Below are positions 1 through 5,208 of a stretch of 5,969 nt of DNA, in pieces. This stretch comes from an uncultured Haloferula sp. (GTDB lineage Bacteria; Verrucomicrobiota; Verrucomicrobiae; Verrucomicrobiales; Akkermansiaceae), in the NCBI GenBank assembly GCA_946481625.1, contig CAMLOZ010000246.1, positions 1-5,969 on the forward strand. Direction: 5' to 3'. A program made the translations under genes and the position numbers. The notes under the pieces were generated by a model that made no database searches, was not told the DNA's origin, and was given only the letters and a program-made list of their open reading frames with translations. Numbering within the stretch: the stretch's first letter is position 1; every line of letters starts with the position of its first letter.

Positions 1-233
1 GCAACCAAGTTCGGATCTGCGTCGGTGTAGCTCGTGCTGCTCGTTGTGGTAAGCGGGGTCGCCGACTCGTCGCGATAGACGCGATAAGACGTGGCACCGC
101 TCGAAGCCGTCCACGAAATGCGGATCGATTTTCCGGTCGAAGCGACAGCTGTCACATCTGTCGGTGGCAAGGGAGCCGCAGCAAAAGCAAGAGGCGATGA
201 AAACGCCAAAAAGAGGAAAGCGAGAAAACGCAT
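1..233 (-). CDS. Secreted fibronectin type III domain protein, N-terminal fragment
   Basis: Reading from the ATG at 233-231 toward the left edge gives 77 codons with no stop; the rest lies outside the window. Residues 1-19 form a Sec-type signal peptide: Met-Arg, then a Phe/Leu/Ala-rich core (FLAFLFLAFSSPLAFA) ending in an Ala-rich cleavage zone. Residues 21-77 look like the start of a fibronectin type III domain: a Pro-rich entry (PLPPTDVTA), then ISWTASSGATSYRVYRD with the conserved Trp41 and Tyr50/Tyr53 pattern, then a Ser/Thr-rich strand ending in SYTDAD. FN3 domains of this form occur in exported carbohydrate-active enzymes and surface proteins, usually as binding or spacer modules, so the catalytic or functional part is probably beyond the edge. 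No clear Shine-Dalgarno sequence precedes the ATG. Export and FN3 are well supported; the overall function cannot be told from this fragment. Confidence 0.8.
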   Translation of the reverse strand, partial: MRFLAFLFLAFSSPLAFAAAPLPPTDVTAVASTGKSIRISWTASSGATSYRVYRDESATPLTTTSSTSYTDADPNLV

Positions 234-440
234 GGATTTCGGGGCGGGTGATGGATCGTGGGGGAACGCAACGAGGAACCTGCGGCCGGAAAGCGCTGCC
301 ATCAAGTCCCGTGTCGTTCCGATGATGTGTGCCCAAGGAAAACCACCGAAGGGCGGATTTGTGTCTCTCTTTTCTTCTCGGAGGCGATTGAAATGGGAAT
401 CCGGCCGTGATTTCGCGGAAGGATCTGCCAGCTTGGGAGC
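234..440. other. Divergent intergenic spacer between FN3 gene and fumC
   Basis: This 207-bp stretch separates two divergently transcribed genes and must carry the start signals for both. I found no convincing -35/-10 pair in either direction and no strong hairpin. The one notable element is a strong Shine-Dalgarno sequence with a five-codon ORF near the fumC end, listed separately. A longer plus-strand reading frame crosses the region but is the antisense of the FN3 gene and has no protein-like character. Confidence 0.6.
380..410 (+). promoter_or_regulatory. Possible five-codon upstream ORF with strong ribosome binding site before fumC
   Basis: GGAGG at 380-384 lies eight bases before an ATG at 393, which is ideal spacing and the best ribosome binding site seen in the window. 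That ATG opens a frame reading MGIRP and stops at TGA 408-410. It is in the same phase as fumC, whose ATG is at 441, so the TGA prevents the site from being an extended fumC start. It could be a leader peptide affecting fumC translation, or a chance match. Only sequence geometry supports it. Confidence 0.25.
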
Positions 441-1817
441 ATGAAGGAGACCCGCAGGGAGCGCGATTCGATGGGCGAGATGGAAGTTCCGGCGGGCGCC
501 CTTTACGGGGCCTCGACGGCCCGAGCGGTGGAGAATTTTCCGATCTCCGGGACGCCCCTGCCGCCGCGGTTCATCCACGCCTACGGGATCATCAAGGCGG
601 AGGCGGCGCGGACGAACGGAGAACTCGGGCTGCTGGACGGGGAAATCGCGGCAGCGATCGCCGCGGCGGCGGAAGAGATCGCGGCGGGAAGGCACGACGG
701 ACATTTCCCGATCGATATCTATCAGACGGGTTCCGGAACCTCGACGAACATGAACGTGAACGAGGTGATCGCCCACCTCTGTGCCCGCGGCGGGCTGACG
801 GTGCACCCGAACGACCAGGTGAATCTGGGACAATCCTCCAACGACACCTTCCCGACGGCGATGCATCTGGCCACCGCGCTGGCACTGAAAGACGATCTGG
901 CTCCGGCGCTGGATGCGCTGGCGGCGACGCTCGAGGCGAAGGCGGGAGAATTCCACGGGGTCCTGAAGATCGGACGCACGCACCTGATGGACGCCACGCC
1001 GGTACGCCTGGGCCAGGAATTCGGCGGCTGGGCCAAACAGGCCTGGCTGGCATCTTCCCGCGCCCACAAGGCGCTGAAGGCGCTGCACGACCTGCCGCTG
1101 GGCGGGACGGCGGTGGGAACGGGACTGAATGCCCACCCGGAATTCGCGGCGCGTACGATCCGGCGGCTGGCGGAACGGACCGGACTGGAACTGCGGGAGG
1201 CGGAAAACCATTTCGAGGCGCAATCGGCGAAGGACGCCTGCGTGGAGGTCCACGGACAGCTCGCGACGATCGCCATCTCGCTGCACAAGATTGCGTGCGA
1301 TCTGAGGTTGCTGGGATCAGGGCCCCGCTGCGGGATCAGCGAGATCCGGCTGCCAGCCACGCAGCCGGGGTCGTCCATCATGCCCGGAAAGGTCAACCCG
1401 GTGATCGCGGAGTCGGTGACGATGGTCGCAGCCCGGGTCGCGGGAAACCAGACAACCGTCGCGTGGTGCGGAGCGGGCGGATTCCTCGAGTTGAACGTCT
1501 CGATGCCCTTGCTAGCGGCCTGTTTGCTGGAATCGGCGGGGCTGCTGGCGAATGCGGCCACGGTGCTCCGGACAAAGTGTGTCGAGGGGATCGTCGCGAA
1601 CGAGGAACGCTGCCGCGAATTGATCGAGTATTCACTCTCGATGGTGACCTCGCTGGTTCCGAAGATCGGCTACGACAAGGCGGCGGCGATCGCGAAGGAG
1701 TCCGTGGCGACGGGACGCACGGTGCGGGAGTTGTGCCTGGAAAGATTGGAAGAACTGGGAATCAGCGCACGGGAACTGGAGGAGGCACTGGACCCGGGGC
1801 AGATGGCTGGCGGCTAG
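441..1817 (+). CDS. fumC: Class II fumarate hydratase (fumarase C)
   Basis: This 458-residue cytoplasmic enzyme interconverts fumarate and L-malate in the TCA cycle; the family is an iron-independent homotetramer and E. coli FumC has 467 residues. The superfamily signature GSSIMPGKVNP is at 310-320, with the catalytic-loop serines 311/312. Other family blocks are TGSGTSTNMNVNEVI (96-110), HPNDQVNLGQSSNDTFPTAMH region (122-142), and GRTHLMDATP (178-187) with the catalytic His181. THxxDATP and SSND favour fumarase over the related aspartase, which usually has DAVP and STND. The N-terminus RRERDSMGEMEVPAGALYGA aligns with the usual fumarase start, so ATG 441 is chosen over the internal ATG at 471. 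No upstream start is possible because of an in-frame TGA at 408. Its ribosome binding site is poor (GGGAG one base before ATG). The stop codon abuts that of the convergent SDR gene. Confidence 0.94.
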   Translation: MKETRRERDSMGEMEVPAGALYGASTARAVENFPISGTPLPPRFIHAYGIIKAEAARTNGELGLLDGEIAAAIAAAAEEIAAGRHDGHFPIDIYQTGSGTSTNMNVNEVIAHLCARGGLTVHPNDQVNLGQSSNDTFPTAMHLATALALKDDLAPALDALAATLEAKAGEFHGVLKIGRTHLMDATPVRLGQEFGGWAKQAWLASSRAHKALKALHDLPLGGTAVGTGLNAHPEFAARTIRRLAERTGLELREAENHFEAQSAKDACVEVHGQLATIAISLHKIACDLRLLGSGPRCGISEIRLPATQPGSSIMPGKVNPVIAESVTMVAARVAGNQTTVAWCGAGGFLELNVSMPLLAACLLESAGLLANAATVLRTKCVEGIVANEERCRELIEYSLSMVTSLVPKIGYDKAAAIAKESVATGRTVRELCLERLEELGISARELEEALDPGQMAGG

Positions 1818-1826
1818 CTAGCGGCC
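1809..1826. repeat. Palindrome containing both convergent stop codons
   Basis: The sequence GGCgGCTAGCTAGCgGCC is an inverted repeat with a single G/G mismatch, built around the perfect 10-base palindrome GCTAGCTAGC (1813-1822). It contains the fumC stop (TAG 1815-1817) and, on the opposite strand, the SDR stop (1820-1818). It could fold as a small hairpin in either transcript, but no T-tract follows on either side, so it is not a typical intrinsic terminator. No other terminator is visible between the two convergent genes. Confidence 0.4.
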
Positions 1827-2639
1827 GAATTTCCGCATCAGGCGCTTCTGGATCGGCGTCAAAGTGAAGGGCAGCCAGCGGGCAAGGGAGCAAAGAAGCT
1901 TGGCATTTGCCGGGAAGATGATGCGCGGTTTTCCGGAAGCGACGCCGTCGAGGTACTGCCGGGCTGCGGTTTCCGGACTCATCATGGGTGCCGGCAGGTC
2001 TTGGACCACGTCGGAAACGTTCGCACCCAGCACCCGGTCCTGGGTGAAGATGTTGGAATTCACATAGCCGGGGCAGACAACGGTCACTTTGATTCCATAG
2101 GCCTTGGCTTCAGCCGCGAGGGAGCTGCTCATGCCGATGACAGATTTCTTCGCGGTGGTGTAGGCGGAGGCGGTGGCGTAGCCGGTGATGCCGGCGACCG
2201 AGCCGGTGCTAACGATATGTCCGTGGCCTTGTTTGACCATCAGCGGATAGACCAGCATCACGCCGTTGAGAACCCCCATCAGGTTGATATCGAGGAGCCA
2301 TTTCCAGCGCTCGAAGGGAACCTTGTGAGCCTCGCCGAGGAGGGTCACGCCCGCGTTGTTGAAGAGGAAATCGAGGGGACCGGCGGCGCCGCACTCCTCC
2401 ACCCAGCGGGCGTAGTCGGCCCGGTCGGTGACATCCAGCTTGCGGGCGACGACCTTGCCCGGGCCGGAGACCGCAGCAACGAGCTGGTCGAGTCCGGCGG
2501 CATCCATGTCCGCGGCATGGACGGTGGCACCGCAGGCACCGAGGCGGAGCGCGAGGGCTCGCCCGATGCCGGAGGCGGCGCCGGTGAGAAGGACATTACG
2601 ATCGGCGAAAGCCCTGCGGGTGGATTCGGAGATGCTCAT
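1818..2639 (-). CDS. Short-chain dehydrogenase/reductase, NAD(H)-type (distal SDR)
   Basis: This 273-residue classical SDR is an NAD(P)-dependent oxidoreductase acting on a hydroxyl or keto group; the substrate is unknown. The Rossmann glycine motif TGAASGIG is at 19-26, Asp44 ends the second beta strand (favouring NAD(H)), NNAG is at 94-97, and the catalytic tetrad is complete: Asn119, Ser147, Tyr160, Lys164. PGYVNSNI (190-197) follows the cofactor nicotinamide site. The C-terminal 35 residues (IIFPANAKLLCSLARWLPF onward) are hydrophobic then basic and may associate with membrane or lipid substrate. The start ATG at 2639-2637 overlaps the stop of the upstream SDR in an ATGA arrangement, implying translational coupling; the frame runs open further upstream, but that stretch lies out of phase inside the neighbour gene. 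It is the last gene of the fadL-like operon. SDR assignment is firm; cofactor preference is inferred. Confidence 0.9.
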   Translation of the reverse strand: MSISESTRRAFADRNVLLTGAASGIGRALALRLGACGATVHAADMDAAGLDQLVAAVSGPGKVVARKLDVTDRADYARWVEECGAAGPLDFLFNNAGVTLLGEAHKVPFERWKWLLDINLMGVLNGVMLVYPLMVKQGHGHIVSTGSVAGITGYATASAYTTAKKSVIGMSSSLAAEAKAYGIKVTVVCPGYVNSNIFTQDRVLGANVSDVVQDLPAPMMSPETAARQYLDGVASGKPRIIFPANAKLLCSLARWLPFTLTPIQKRLMRKFGR

Positions 2640-3457
2640 GCCGAGAGTTCGCGGAAGCGTTTCACCATGCGGGCATGGATGGTGCGGAGCAGCCAGGGGA
2701 AGCGAGGGCCGACCCAGGAGAGCAAGCGCGCGTAGCCCGGGAAGACGATCTCTTTCTTCCCCGCGGCGATCCCCTTGAGGATGGCGGTGGCCGCAGCGGC
2801 CGACTCGATCATGCCGAAGCCCATTTCCTCGATCTGTTTGAGGGTGTTGTCGTAGTTCGAGCGGCGGTAGATCGCGGCTTGGTAGATGCCGGTGCGGACA
2901 TAGCCGGGGCTGACGAGATGGACGGAAACGCCATGCTGCGGAGCTTCGTAGCGGAGCGTCCGGTAGAGCCCCAGCAGACCCGCCTTCATCGTGGCATAGG
3001 GCACGGAGGTAGGGTACCCGGCGTAACCGGCGAGCGAAGAGACGAGAACGAGGCGACCGCGCCCCGCGGCAACCATGGTGGTGTAAACGGCCTGGACCCA
3101 CTGGCAGTAGCTCAGAAGATCGGTGCGGTAGATCAGATCCCAGTCCTCCGGCTGGACATCCTTCACCTCGCCGAAGATGGAGACGGCGGCAGCGAGATAG
3201 ATCTCGTCCAAGCGGACCTCGCGGAGGAAGTCGCCGAGGAAAGCCGAGCAGCGGTCGATATCGGCGAGGTCCAGCACGAGCACTTCGGCGGTGCCGCCCT
3301 TCGCCCGGATCTCCCCCGCCAGGGCTTCGAGCTTGTCACCGCTGCGGGCGACGAGCCAGAGGCGTGTGCCGGGAGCGGCCAGTTGCCGGGCGAGCTCCAA
3401 GCCGATGCCCGAACTCGCGCCGGTGACGAGGATCTCCTTCGCCGCGGAGCCGTTCAT
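2636..3457 (-). CDS. Short-chain dehydrogenase/reductase, NADP(H)-type, with altered NNAG motif
   Basis: This 273-residue SDR is a paralogue of the next gene in the operon, with the same length, motif spacing and a similar hydrophobic-basic C-terminus (IVFPGYARLLSW and onward). TGASSGIG is at 12-19, and Arg38 after the second beta strand (LWLVARSGDKL) suggests NADP(H). Ser141, Tyr154 and Lys158 of the active site are present, and PGYVRTGI is at 184-191. Two usual features are missing: NNAG is replaced by LAAA (88-91), and the tetrad Asn is Asp113 (YRTDLLS). It resembles SDRs of lipid metabolism such as 3-ketosphinganine reductase-like proteins, but that is a loose comparison. The start is set at ATG 3457-3455 because TGASSGIG then falls at the normal distance from the N-terminus; a longer frame upstream lies inside the barrel gene. 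The ATG shares one base with the upstream TGA (TGATG), so translation is likely coupled. Confidence 0.9.
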   Translation of the reverse strand: MNGSAAKEILVTGASSGIGLELARQLAAPGTRLWLVARSGDKLEALAGEIRAKGGTAEVLVLDLADIDRCSAFLGDFLREVRLDEIYLAAAVSIFGEVKDVQPEDWDLIYRTDLLSYCQWVQAVYTTMVAAGRGRLVLVSSLAGYAGYPTSVPYATMKAGLLGLYRTLRYEAPQHGVSVHLVSPGYVRTGIYQAAIYRRSNYDNTLKQIEEMGFGMIESAAAATAILKGIAAGKKEIVFPGYARLLSWVGPRFPWLLRTIHARMVKRFRELSA

Positions 3458-4641
3458 CAGAAGCGGTAGTTGGCGGAGAGGCTCACGGAGTGGTGGCGGG
3501 ACTCGTATTTGCCATTCGCGCTCTGGCCGGCGGGAGTCGGCAGCGCACCGCGGACATCGCGGTTCGAGTAGCCGAACTGATAGGCCAGGAACCAGCCCCA
3601 GTCCTCGCACTTGCGGCCGAAGCCGGCATTGAACCAGTGGCGGTCGGCATCGGCCACGGAGGGGTTGAAGAAGGTGTCGGGCTGGGCGTTGCTGTTATAG
3701 TCGTAGCCGACGGCGAAGGCGTAGCCGTTGTCCATGGTGTAGCTCACGCCGGCCTCATAGATGAACATGGACTTCCAGTGGAAGGGCACGCCGGTGGCAC
3801 CGCCGGGGAGCGCCGGCGAGCGCAGGTAGAGGGAATTGAGCGAGTCCCAGTCGAGCCATTCGATATTGGCCTCCACGTTCCAGCCCGGAGCGGGGCGGAA
3901 GGAGTAGCCGCCCGCGATGCGGAGCGGGGTGACCAGATCGATATCAGCCGGGCCCGCGCCGAGGATGTTCGAGTAAACCTTGCCGCTGAGGTCCATGGAC
4001 GTGTCCGAGGCGACATTCAGGCCGAAGGCGTGCTGCTCGTGCGGCTGCCAGCGCAGCGAAAGCGCGCCGGAGAACGAGGTGCCGTCGCCCTCGAAGCGGA
4101 GGAAGTCGAGCGGAGCGATGCCGAGACCCTGCTCCAGAGTGAGGTCGGCATAGTTGCCGGAGCCGGAGAGGCCGATCGAGATCGTGTCCGTGAGGTCGTA
4201 GGCCAGCGCCACCGTGGCGGAGATGTAGGCAAGGCGTGCCTCCGTCACCACGGTGCGGAAGGGCGAACCCTGGCCCCATTCGGTACCGAGGCCCCAGGGG
4301 CTATTGACGCCGAAGCCCCAGGCGAGGTCATCGTGGATCGGCTGGCCGTAGAAAATGCTCGGAACGTATTGCCACTCGGATTTCGCCTCGAAGTCGCCGC
4401 CGCCATTGTTGAAGGAGTGGCCGAGATTGATGGCGTAAACCCCGACCTGGGCTTCCGGCTGTTCCAACTGGGTGAGGCCCGCGGCATTGTAGTGCACCGC
4501 CGCAGCGCTGTCCGCCGTGGCAACCCAGGCATTGCCCTTCGCAGTGGCGAAGGCGTCCTGGTTCGGAAGGTAGAAGCCGGCGGCTCCCGCGGAAGCGGGG
4601 ACAAGAACGGCGGCCAATGCGGGAAGGGTGCGGGCTATCAT
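3457..4641 (-). CDS. FadL/OmpP1/TodX-family outer-membrane transporter for hydrophobic compounds
   Basis: This 394-residue protein belongs to the beta-barrel family that moves long-chain fatty acids or hydrophobic hydrocarbons across the outer membrane. Residues 1-20 are a signal peptide ending ASAGA, giving a mature N-terminus AGFYLPNQDAFATAKGNA that parallels mature E. coli FadL (AGFQLNE...). The family's NPAGL-like block appears as YNAAGLTQLE (51-60). Also typical are PWGLGTEW (115-122), alternating strand patterns rich in Gly, Tyr and Trp (for example EANIEWLDWDSL, FIYEAGVSYTMDNGYAFAVG) and a terminal strand ending NYRF with C-terminal Phe, the barrel-assembly signal. There is no in-frame alternative start near the ATG at 4641-4639, and no Shine-Dalgarno sequence. 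It is the first gene of an operon with two SDRs, which suggests that its cargo is then oxidised or reduced. The cargo cannot be inferred from the barrel sequence. Confidence 0.9.
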   Translation of the reverse strand: MIARTLPALAAVLVPASAGAAGFYLPNQDAFATAKGNAWVATADSAAAVHYNAAGLTQLEQPEAQVGVYAINLGHSFNNGGGDFEAKSEWQYVPSIFYGQPIHDDLAWGFGVNSPWGLGTEWGQGSPFRTVVTEARLAYISATVALAYDLTDTISIGLSGSGNYADLTLEQGLGIAPLDFLRFEGDGTSFSGALSLRWQPHEQHAFGLNVASDTSMDLSGKVYSNILGAGPADIDLVTPLRIAGGYSFRPAPGWNVEANIEWLDWDSLNSLYLRSPALPGGATGVPFHWKSMFIYEAGVSYTMDNGYAFAVGYDYNSNAQPDTFFNPSVADADRHWFNAGFGRKCEDWGWFLAYQFGYSNRDVRGALPTPAGQSANGKYESRHHSVSLSANYRF

Positions 4642-4666
4642 CAGGGTATGCTTATTACTAGCGGAT

Positions 4667-4697
4667 GCTGATAATTGACTCGCTCGAATTTGTCAGC
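4667..4697. repeat. Imperfect inverted repeat over the operon promoter (candidate operator)
   Basis: The left arm GCTGATAATT (4667-4676) and right arm AATTTGTCAGC (4687-4697) are reverse complements apart from one mismatch or indel, separated by ten bases. On the minus strand the arms coincide with the proposed -35 and -10 elements. A dimeric regulator bound here would be expected to block RNA polymerase. AraC proteins more often bind direct repeats, so the binder is uncertain. Confidence 0.35.
4668..4696 (-). promoter_or_regulatory. Candidate promoter of the fadL-like/SDR/SDR operon
   Basis: Read on the minus strand, CTGACA (4696-4691) matches the -35 consensus at five of six positions. It is followed by exactly 17 bases and TATCAG (4673-4668), a four-of-six match to a -10 box. 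Transcription would begin near 4661, leaving a leader of about 20 bases before the ATG at 4641. The assignment uses the general sigma-70 consensus, which may not be exact for this organism. Confidence 0.4.
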
Positions 4698-4699
4698 CT

Positions 4700-4716
4700 A
4701 AAAAGGCGGTTTCGCC
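4700..4716 (-). terminator. Weak candidate terminator after the AraC-family gene
   Basis: On the minus strand GGCG-AAAC-CGCC (4716-4705) is followed directly by TTTTT (4704-4700), about 20 bases past the stop codon of the AraC-family gene. The stem is only four base pairs, so termination would be partial at best and some read-through into the transporter operon is likely. Confidence 0.35.
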
Positions 4717-4735
4717 GGGCCGGCACGCGGATTCG

Positions 4736-5131
4736 CTATCCGGCGATGCCCCCGTTGCGCAGGGCGTCCTGCCTCCGCTGGAAGTCGGTGGGGCTGACTT
4801 CGTAAAAGGCTTGGAACTCGCGGCTGAAATCCTTGGTGGACGGGAACCCGAGTTCGGCGGCGGCTTCCTTGATCGGAAGGCCCTCCATCAGGAGTTGGCG
4901 TGCTTGGACCATGCGTTCGCGGCGCAACCAATCCTTGGGGCTGATACCGAGGGAGTCGTTGAAGGTTCGGTGGAACTGGCGGTCGGAAAGGTTGAAGAGA
5001 CCGCAAAGGCGGCTGACCTTGAAGCCGGTTTCCCTGGCGAGAGGTCCCAGCGGAAGGGGCTCGGGTTCACGCGGGCGGATGGCCACCACCCGGCCGTTGC
5101 GATAGGCGATCTGGAGTTCTGGACGCTTCAT
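4736..5131 (-). CDS. Short AraC-family transcriptional regulator (DNA-binding domain only)
   Basis: This 131-residue protein consists almost entirely of the AraC/XylS double helix-turn-helix domain. The first HTH covers about 31-68 (LARETGFKVSRLCGLFNLSD then RQFHRTFNDSLGISPKDWL), the linker helix RRERMVQARQLL is at 70-81, and the second HTH is at 84-120 with the family signature GFPSTKDFSREFQAFYEVSP (95-114). The N-terminal 30 residues are basic and proline-rich (RPREPEPLPLGP) and too short for a ligand-binding cupin domain, so the protein is similar in size to MarA (127 aa) rather than AraC. It probably acts through its own abundance, or a partner does the sensing. There is no alternative start before an in-frame TAG at 5188-5186, and no Shine-Dalgarno sequence. 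It lies 94 bp upstream of, and on the same strand as, the fadL-like operon, which makes that operon its likeliest target. Confidence 0.9.
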   Translation of the reverse strand: MKRPELQIAYRNGRVVAIRPREPEPLPLGPLARETGFKVSRLCGLFNLSDRQFHRTFNDSLGISPKDWLRRERMVQARQLLMEGLPIKEAAAELGFPSTKDFSREFQAFYEVSPTDFQRRQDALRNGGIAG

Positions 5132-5136
5132 TTCGG

Positions 5137-5163
5137 ATTCTATATTGCACCGGAGGCTGTCGA
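5137..5163 (-). promoter_or_regulatory. Candidate promoter close to the AraC-family start codon
   Basis: On the minus strand TCGACA (5163-5158) and TAGAAT (5142-5137) each match the -35 and -10 consensus at five of six positions, but the spacer is only 15 bases, shorter than the usual 16-18. The -10 box ends five bases before the ATG, so a transcript from here would be leaderless or nearly so. That agrees with the lack of any ribosome binding site. Confidence 0.3.
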
Positions 5164-5190
5164 GGGCCCGCCGCCGAAGATCGGCAAACT

Positions 5191-5208
5191 ACGTGAAATT
5201 ACTCACGT
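5191..5208. promoter_or_regulatory. Perfect palindrome resembling a CRP/FNR-family site
   Basis: ACGTGAAATTACTCACGT has perfect six-base arms around a six-base centre. Its core, GTGA-N6-TCAC, is the core of the CRP consensus (TGTGA-N6-TCACA), differing only in the outermost T/A. The centre lies about 68 bases upstream of the AraC-family start codon, a distance compatible with activation. The element also covers the last codons' edge and part of the stop codon of the upstream receiver gene, so a transcript hairpin is an alternative; no T-tract follows. Confidence 0.4.

Noticed and set aside
91..444. 117-aa plus-strand reading frame ending at the fumC start
   Set aside because: Its first half is antisense to the FN3 signal peptide and domain, and the rest is intergenic with no recognisable features. 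The ATGA overlap with fumC appears accidental.
471..473. Internal ATG as an alternative fumC start with GGGAG at 457-461
   Set aside because: It has a better-spaced ribosome binding site, but starting here would remove the RRERDS segment that fumarases conserve just before MGE.
407..1867. 486-aa plus-strand reading frame overlapping fumC
   Set aside because: It is an out-of-phase shadow of fumC, rich in Gly, Arg and Asp with no domain pattern, produced by the high GC content.
2640..3101. N-terminal extension of the distal SDR frame (total 427 aa)
   Set aside because: The extra residues are an out-of-phase reading of the upstream SDR. The ATG at 2639 puts TGAASGIG at the normal position and gives an ATGA overlap.
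2001..3469. Plus-strand reading frames of 244 and 264 aa opposite the two SDR genes
   Set aside because: Both are antisense shadows of well-supported SDR genes and have no motifs of their own.
3458..3610. N-terminal extension of the first SDR frame (total 324 aa)
   Set aside because: It lies out of phase within the end of the FadL-like gene and has Arg/Pro-rich non-protein-like sequence. The ATG at 3457 fits SDR family architecture.
3490..4671. 393-aa plus-strand reading frame antisense to the FadL-like gene
   Set aside because: It is nearly as long as the real gene, but its composition is repetitive Val/Ala/Glu/Gly with no recognisable family, while the minus strand has signal peptide, barrel strands and C-terminal Phe.
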